From contig CAZEVO010000025.1 of NCBI GenBank assembly GCA_964515235.1, positions 1 to 28,092 of the forward strand: a stretch of 28,092 nucleotides of DNA. Direction: 5' to 3'. This document shows positions 24,850-28,092 of the stretch, one piece after another. Position 1 is the first letter of the stretch, and every line of letters starts with the position of its first letter. The position numbers and the translations under genes were made by a program. The notes under the pieces are model-generated. The model was not told the DNA's origin. It searched no databases and saw nothing but the letters and a program-made list of their open reading frames with translations. The stretch comes from OPU3-GD-OMZ sp964515235 (GTDB taxonomy: Bacteria; Pseudomonadota; Gammaproteobacteria; Methylococcales; Methylomonadaceae).

Positions 24850-25410
24850 CTCGCATGATTTGACCGCGTGTTGGGTGTAATGCGAGAATTCTTATGGTAC
24901 TACCTATGTCAGCTTTAATTATTATCTACACCAATTAAGAACTACCATGCTACGCTCCTTTATCTAAGGTTTACAGGATTAGAGAGCAACTAAGGGTTTG
25001 AGTTGTTCATTAAATTAGTTTTTTTCCTTATATAGATTACCAAGAATAATGGCTAAGAAGATAAATGGAAATAGTACAGATTAAAAGTAAAAGAAAATCT
25101 TCTATTTAGACATGAAAATAGATAATTTTTTTTTAATCCATACTAACCTTCATCATACGGGTTATTTTTAAAATCTTTCCGATGGGCTATTAGATTAAAA
25201 TAAAAGATAATCTAAGCGTTAATTACAGGCAAATACGTAGTCTATTCACTATTATTAAAATTCATATTAAGAAATTTACAAGTAATAATAAATGTAAAGA
25301 AATTAACGATCAGGATCTTAATCTACATATTTTGTGAAATGTGATTAATATATTTTAAAAATTATGAAATATTATTTATGTAATTGGAGTGTAGTGATAA
25401 GGAGTAAACT

Positions 25411-25482
25411 AAACTGATATTTAATCATAAACTATTTTATAAAGACTACTCTAACTAAAGTGAACAGGATCTTTGGTTGGGT
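25411..25482. repeat. Diverged direct repeat, left copy
   Basis: About 72 bases resembling 26334-26404, with one length difference. The last 30 bases are best conserved: AACTAAAG-TGAACAGGAT-CTTTGGTT, itself an imperfect palindrome. It lies just left of the transposase remnant. Confidence 0.6.
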
Positions 25483-25544
25483 GTGTAATTCAACTCTAAC
25501 CCTACCAACATTAGAACTGATTCAAAAAGAGTGATCTTAATTAA

Positions 25545-26094
25545 AATGCTATTGGTAAATCTTTTACATCATTAAGTGACCGTGAGGTCGCTCGTAATTA
25601 TAATCAATGAACCAGTTATCATTGGTGTCACAAAATTAACCAAGCGAGATGAACAACATTCTAATAGTTGTTAAATAGAGGTGTGAGTAAATCATTAATT
25701 AAGTAGTTTTGTGGCTTTGTAGCTGGCTTGATAAACTCAAATTTTACAACCTGTTATATTGCCCATAACTCAAGGATATTTGTAATAAATTCAGGGCTAT
25801 TATCTTGGAGTATTTTAGTAGGATAACCTCGATAAGCAGGTATGGGGTCAAGTACTCTTATTGCTCGTTTCATCGGGAAACTGCTGTGAATTTAAGTCCC
25901 ATAAAGATCTTATTAAAACCATATTTTTTAGCTAACGTTGATAGTTCATCAATAATGACGTTATATTCAATCAACTTAGGTTAAAAATAATACATAGATC
26001 GACTAATGTTGAAGGCTTCAAAAGACTACACAACGAATAACTTTAGTTCAGTGACAGCATAGCTTACAAGCTATTTGCGTTCGGTTGGCTTTAC
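25545..26094 (-). pseudogene. Broken IS3-family transposase (OrfB)
   Basis: Translated on the minus strand, this stretch reads as an IS3-family OrfB in pieces. The N-terminal part is KPTERK then FEAFNISRSMYYF then IIDELSTLAKKYGFNKIFMGLK, interrupted by three in-frame stops (two TAG, one TAA). The reading frame then shifts and resumes as FPMKRAIRVLDPIPAYRGYP and DNSPEFITNILELWAI, then FEFIKP, and near 25566-25613 WFIDYNYERPHGHL, the usual C-terminal motif. The middle of the integrase core, which should hold the first catalytic Asp (WSMDF-like), is missing, so an internal deletion of roughly a hundred codons has occurred. The last catalytic Glu region is also degraded. No intact OrfA or clear terminal inverted repeats are seen. 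It cannot be active. Confidence 0.85.
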
Positions 26095-26333
26095 ATTTTT
26101 TATCAATGAGGTCGTTTAAAGACATGTTTGCTATATATATTAGGTACTATTTAAATAACGGATTCACCTTCTTTAAAATATTGCGTATATTATTCTCTGC
26201 AAATTATTGCATTATAGTATTAAGTTCTCCATTATCGTGAATGTAATGAGAAACGCTATAAAACATGTTATATTTTTAGGGAAGGGTAGCAGTTGTTGAT
26301 GAAATTTGATTAGAATCAGATAGAGAGTTCAAT

Positions 26334-26404
26334 AATCTGATATGTTACCTTTAACCAAGTTTCAAGACTATGCCAACTAAAGTGAACAGGGTCTTTAGTT
26401 AGGT
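26334..26404. repeat. Diverged direct repeat, right copy
   Basis: This is the partner of 25411-25482 in the same orientation, 922 bases further on at the conserved core. The core reads AACTAAAG-TGAACAGGGT-CTTTAGTT. Here the palindrome is perfect in its eight-base arms. Confidence 0.6.
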
Positions 26405-26697
26405 TCAGGGCTTACTAAATCAATAATTTTAATGTCTTCAGTAAAGTGTAATTGATGGTAAAAGTAATTTTTGAGAGAGGGGGTGCAGTAAGAATAAAAA
26501 TAATTAAGATAAAACTTTATAAAAAGTTATTAACAATCACGATAAAACAATGGTGTTAAAAATAATGTGATGCGAAATTATCAATAAAAATTGAGGTTGG
26601 ATAATAAAAAGAAGTCCAAAAGAACACAAACAAGATTGGTTATAAAGATAAAAAGGACAAAACAAATTAATAAAGGGTCGAGTAATGTTATTGATAT

Positions 26698-26727
26698 AAA
26701 AAAACCCTCAAAAGAGAGGGTTTTTTT
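26698..26727 (-). terminator. Terminator of small-protein unit 1
   Basis: A stem of CCCTC/GAGGG extended by seven A-T pairs, with a six-base loop and a run of seven T on the minus strand. It ends the leftmost of the three tandem units, 20 bases after its last stop codon. Confidence 0.85.
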
Positions 26728-26747
26728 GATTAAACTAGGATAATTGC

Positions 26748-26924
26748 TTACATTCTGTTAGCAGCACCTGAATTTAATTGTTTACTGACTTCAGCATTTA
26801 ACTCTTCGTAGCCGCCCGTTAAATGTTTAGTTTCATCTTTTTTCAGCATGAATACTAAAACTAAAATGAATACGATTGGTAATGCTAACCAGATTGTGTT
26901 GTTGCCATCATTCTCTTTAGCCAT
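26748..26924 (-). CDS. Small single-span membrane protein, copy 1
   Basis: I do not recognise this 58-residue protein. It begins MAKENDGNNT, has one hydrophobic segment (about residues 11-27, IWLALPIVFILVLVFML), then a basic KKDETKH stretch and a polar tail with GGYEELNAEVSKQLNSG. The positive charges after the span predict the C-terminus inside the cytoplasm and a short N-terminus outside. AAGGAGAT eight to nine bases before the ATG is a very strong ribosome binding site. It is the second gene of a two-gene unit after a lipoprotein gene and is followed by an intrinsic terminator. Three copies encode the same protein. Its place about 2 kb from pmoCAB suggests, without proof, a link to methane oxidation or intracytoplasmic membranes. 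Confidence 0.8.
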   Translation of the reverse strand: MAKENDGNNTIWLALPIVFILVLVFMLKKDETKHLTGGYEELNAEVSKQLNSGAANRM

Positions 26925-26960
26925 TTGAATCTCCTTAAAATAGTATAAATTTATTATTAA

Positions 26961-27080
26961 TTATAGTGTTACTGATGTAGAACTAGAAACACGTTGTTGT
27001 GAACCATCAGGGTCATCTAAGCAACCAGTTAAACCAATAACCATTGCAACCATAGCAAGTGCTGTTAAGATTTTTTTCAT
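26961..27080 (-). CDS. Tiny lipoprotein, copy 1
   Basis: This 39-residue frame encodes a classic lipoprotein signal peptide, MKKILTALAMVAMVIGLTGC, with the lipobox GLTGC and the acylated Cys at position 20. The mature part would be only 20 residues, CLDDPDGSQQ followed by a Ser/Thr/Val-rich end. Leu at position +2 favours sorting to the outer membrane under the usual rule. AAGGAGAT lies about five bases before the ATG. It resembles other very small lipoproteins such as entericidins in plan but not in sequence, and I cannot name a function. The membrane-protein gene follows 36 bases after its stop. Confidence 0.8.
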   Translation of the reverse strand: MKKILTALAMVAMVIGLTGCLDDPDGSQQRVSSSTSVTL

Positions 27081-27110
27081 AATAATCTCCTTCATAATAA
27101 TTAATGTTTT

Positions 27111-27141
27111 ATTATAGGTGCGACAATTTGTCACATCTCTA
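27111..27141 (-). promoter_or_regulatory. Promoter and operator-like dyad of unit 1
   Basis: On the minus strand a perfect -10 TATAAT (27111-27116) is preceded by a 19-base spacer and TAGAGA (27136-27141), a four-of-six match to the -35. The spacer is almost filled by the dyad TGTGACAAATTGTCGCA (27119-27135), a near-perfect palindrome. Long spacers with a centred dyad are the hallmark of MerR-type promoters, but a repressor site is equally possible. Confidence 0.6.
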
Positions 27142-27170
27142 TTTGAACATAATATGATTGAAGTGTATAC

Positions 27171-27199
27171 AAAAAAACCCTCAAAAGAGAGGTTTTTTT
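27171..27199 (-). terminator. Terminator of small-protein unit 2
   Basis: This has the same hairpin plan as at 26698 but with one G fewer in the right arm (CCTC/GAGG plus A-T pairs), followed by seven T on the minus strand. It isolates unit 1 from transcription of unit 2. Confidence 0.8.
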
Positions 27200-27218
27200 G
27201 ATTAAATTAAAGGTTAAC

Positions 27219-27395
27219 TTACATTCTGTTAGCAGCACCTGAATTTAATTGTTTACTGACTTCAGCATTTAACTCTTCGTAGCCGCCCGTTAAATGTTTA
27301 GTTTCATCTTTTTTCAGCATGAATACTAAAACTAAAATGAATACGATTGGTAATGCTAACCAGATTGTGTTGTTGCCATCATTCTCTTTAGCCAT
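27219..27395 (-). CDS. Small single-span membrane protein, copy 2
   Basis: This is the second copy of the 58-residue membrane protein, with the same sequence as the gene at 26748, including its strong ribosome binding site. Its own complete unit (promoter, lipoprotein gene, this gene, terminator) is intact, so it should be expressed independently. The absence of any visible base change between copies points to recent amplification or ongoing gene conversion. Confidence 0.8.
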   Translation of the reverse strand: MAKENDGNNTIWLALPIVFILVLVFMLKKDETKHLTGGYEELNAEVSKQLNSGAANRM

Positions 27396-27431
27396 TTGAA
27401 TCTCCTTAAAATAGTATAAATTTATTATTAA

Positions 27432-27551
27432 TTATAGTGTTACTGATGTAGAACTAGAAACACGTTGTTGTGAACCATCAGGGTCATCTAAGCAACCAGT
27501 TAAACCAATAACCATTGCAACCATAGCAAGTGCTGTTAAGATTTTTTTCAT
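27432..27551 (-). CDS. Tiny lipoprotein, copy 2
   Basis: This is the second copy of the 39-residue lipoprotein, sequence identical to the gene at 26961. The lipobox GLTGC and the strong ribosome binding site are intact. It is the first gene of unit 2 and has a complete promoter upstream at 27582-27612. Confidence 0.8.
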   Translation of the reverse strand: MKKILTALAMVAMVIGLTGCLDDPDGSQQRVSSSTSVTL

Positions 27552-27581
27552 AATAATCTCCTTCATAATAATTAATGTTTT

Positions 27582-27612
27582 ATTATAGGTGCGACAATTT
27601 GTCACATCTCTA
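27582..27612 (-). promoter_or_regulatory. Promoter and operator-like dyad of unit 2
   Basis: This is identical to the promoter at 27111-27141: TATAAT at 27582-27587, the dyad at 27590-27606, and TAGAGA at 27607-27612. Confidence 0.6.
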
Positions 27613-27641
27613 TTTGAACATAATATGATTGAAGTGTATAC

Positions 27642-27670
27642 AAAAAAACCCTCAAAAGAGAGGTTTTTTT
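27642..27670 (-). terminator. Terminator of small-protein unit 3
   Basis: This is identical to the hairpin at 27171-27199 and ends the rightmost unit. Confidence 0.8.
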
Positions 27671-27689
27671 GATTAAATTAAAGGTTAAC

Positions 27690-27866
27690 TTACATTCTGT
27701 TAGCAGCACCTGAATTTAATTGTTTACTGACTTCAGCATTTAACTCTTCGTAGCCGCCCGTTAAATGTTTAGTTTCATCTTTTTTCAGCATGAATACTAA
27801 AACTAAAATGAATACGATTGGTAATGCTAACCAGATTGTGTTGTTGCCATCATTCTCTTTAGCCAT
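27690..27866 (-). CDS. Small single-span membrane protein, copy 3
   Basis: This is the third copy of the 58-residue membrane protein, with no change seen from the other two. The coding sequence and ribosome binding site are intact, but the unit to which it belongs lacks the usual promoter, so its expression would depend on whatever lies beyond the right end of the window. Confidence 0.78.
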   Translation of the reverse strand: MAKENDGNNTIWLALPIVFILVLVFMLKKDETKHLTGGYEELNAEVSKQLNSGAANRM

Positions 27867-27902
27867 TTGAATCTCCTTAAAATAGTATAAATTTATTATT
27901 AA

Positions 27903-28022
27903 TTATAGTGTTACTGATGTAGAACTAGAAACACGTTGTTGTGAACCATCAGGGTCATCTAAGCAACCAGTTAAACCAATAACCATTGCAACCATAGCAA
28001 GTGCTGTTAAGATTTTTTTCAT
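27903..28022 (-). CDS. Tiny lipoprotein, copy 3 (native promoter missing)
   Basis: This is the third copy of the 39-residue lipoprotein, coding sequence identical to the others. The ribosome binding site AGGAGAT is retained, but identity to the other units ends at 28033, only eleven bases before the ATG. The TATAAT and the dyad are replaced by GC-rich DNA. Confidence 0.78.
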   Translation of the reverse strand: MKKILTALAMVAMVIGLTGCLDDPDGSQQRVSSSTSVTL

Positions 28023-28033
28023 AATAATCTCCT

Positions 28034-28092
28034 CCATCGCTGCCAGCCATGGAAAGCGAAGCGAGGGCTGGTAGTCCGCGATAGGCGTAGGT
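28034..28092. repeat. GC-rich palindromic sequence at the array edge (REP-like)
   Basis: These last 59 bases have 37 G or C, far above the surroundings. CTGCCAGCC (28040-28048) pairs with GGCTGGTAG (28066-28074) with one wobble, flanked by ATCG (28036-28039) / CGAT (28079-28082), giving a long imperfect hairpin. The form resembles repetitive extragenic palindromes, but it could also be the end of a mobile element or an assembly junction. Confidence 0.5.

Larger units (their letters stand above)
24682..26697. other. Gene-poor degraded region between pmoB and the tandem repeats
   Basis: About 2 kb of AT-rich DNA without any intact gene of normal size. It holds the possible 44-residue frame, an inverted repeat CTCGCAT (24850-24856) / ATGCGAG (24880-24886), the remains of an IS3-family transposase at 25545-26094, and two diverged direct repeats. 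Stretches at about 24890-25410 and 26405-26697 show nothing I can identify. The region looks like old mobile-element debris. Confidence 0.7.
26748..28033. repeat. Tandem array of a 471-bp transcription unit (2.7 copies)
   Basis: Units start at 26748, 27219 and 27690, with an exact period of 471. Each holds terminator-bounded genes for a 58-residue membrane protein and a 39-residue lipoprotein. Units 1 and 2 look identical base by base, including promoter and the terminator of the following unit. Unit 3 matches up to 28033 and then stops, lacking the promoter. The terminator to the left of unit 1 differs slightly from those within the array. Confidence 0.95.

Noticed and set aside
24850..24886. 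CTCGCAT/ATGCGAG inverted repeat as a terminator or tRNA-like structure
   Set aside because: The loop is 23 bases, no T-run follows and no cloverleaf can be drawn; it was left as debris.
26748..26924. 58-residue protein as PmoD
   Set aside because: PmoD is larger, with an exported domain carrying conserved Cys and Met copper ligands; this protein has no Cys and only a short tail.
27119..27135. Dyad as a CRP/FNR binding site
   Set aside because: The TGTGA and TCGCA half sites are separated by seven bases rather than six, and the site lies between -35 and -10 instead of near -41 or further upstream.
26698..28033. Repeated sequence at the right end as a CRISPR array
   Set aside because: The period is 471 bases and the whole unit is repeated, with genes inside; there are no short repeats separated by unique spacers.

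Overview
The window comes from an AT-rich gammaproteobacterial methanotroph, most likely a type I methanotroph of the order Methylococcales. The key evidence is a complete pmoCAB operon for particulate methane monooxygenase. PmoA has 247 residues, PmoB has 414, and PmoC and PmoB keep all the metal ligands known from Methylococcus capsulatus (Bath). The order mrcA / pilMNOPQ-aroK-aroB and the other housekeeping genes are typical of Gammaproteobacteria. An NhaD-type Na+/H+ antiporter and a DASS transporter fit a sodium-rich habitat, but genus and habitat cannot be fixed from this window.

Layout. 1-2300: ctpA-like protease and a YibQ-type polysaccharide deacetylase, both exported (cell envelope). 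2300-4432 (minus): a two-gene assimilatory sulfite reductase operon (sulfite/nitrite reductase plus DUF934 protein). 4600-7330: nhaD and an AmpG-like permease, converging on exonuclease III (7329-8102, minus). 8196-8396: rpmE with its own promoter and a terminator. 8487-10784 (minus): mrcA (PBP1A), divergent from pilM-N-O-P-Q (type IV pilus alignment complex and secretin), a strong terminator, then aroK-aroB-hemE, a DASS transporter, a YjbQ protein and an exported DUF411 protein, closed by a long hairpin terminator at 20765. An unrecognised membrane-anchored 153-residue protein (minus) lies between this block and pmo.

21470-24681: pmoCAB with a recognisable extended -10 promoter, a long imperfect hairpin between pmoC and pmoA, and a strong intrinsic terminator after pmoB. 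The pmo genes look codon-biased towards C-ending codons compared with their neighbours, as expected for very highly expressed genes.

24682-26697: about 2 kb of gene-poor, degraded DNA with a clearly recognisable but broken IS3-family transposase (in-frame stops, internal deletion) between two diverged direct repeats of about 70 bp.

26698-28092: the most unusual part. A 471-bp transcription unit on the minus strand is repeated in tandem with no difference seen by eye: two full units and a third that lacks its promoter. Each unit encodes a 39-residue lipoprotein and a 58-residue single-span membrane protein, both with strong Shine-Dalgarno sites, followed by an intrinsic terminator. The two intact promoters carry a near-perfect 17-bp dyad that fills a 19-bp -35/-10 spacer, an arrangement resembling MerR-type regulation. 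In the third unit the sequence changes abruptly at 28033/28034, just upstream of the ribosome binding site, to GC-rich palindromic DNA. I do not recognise either small protein.
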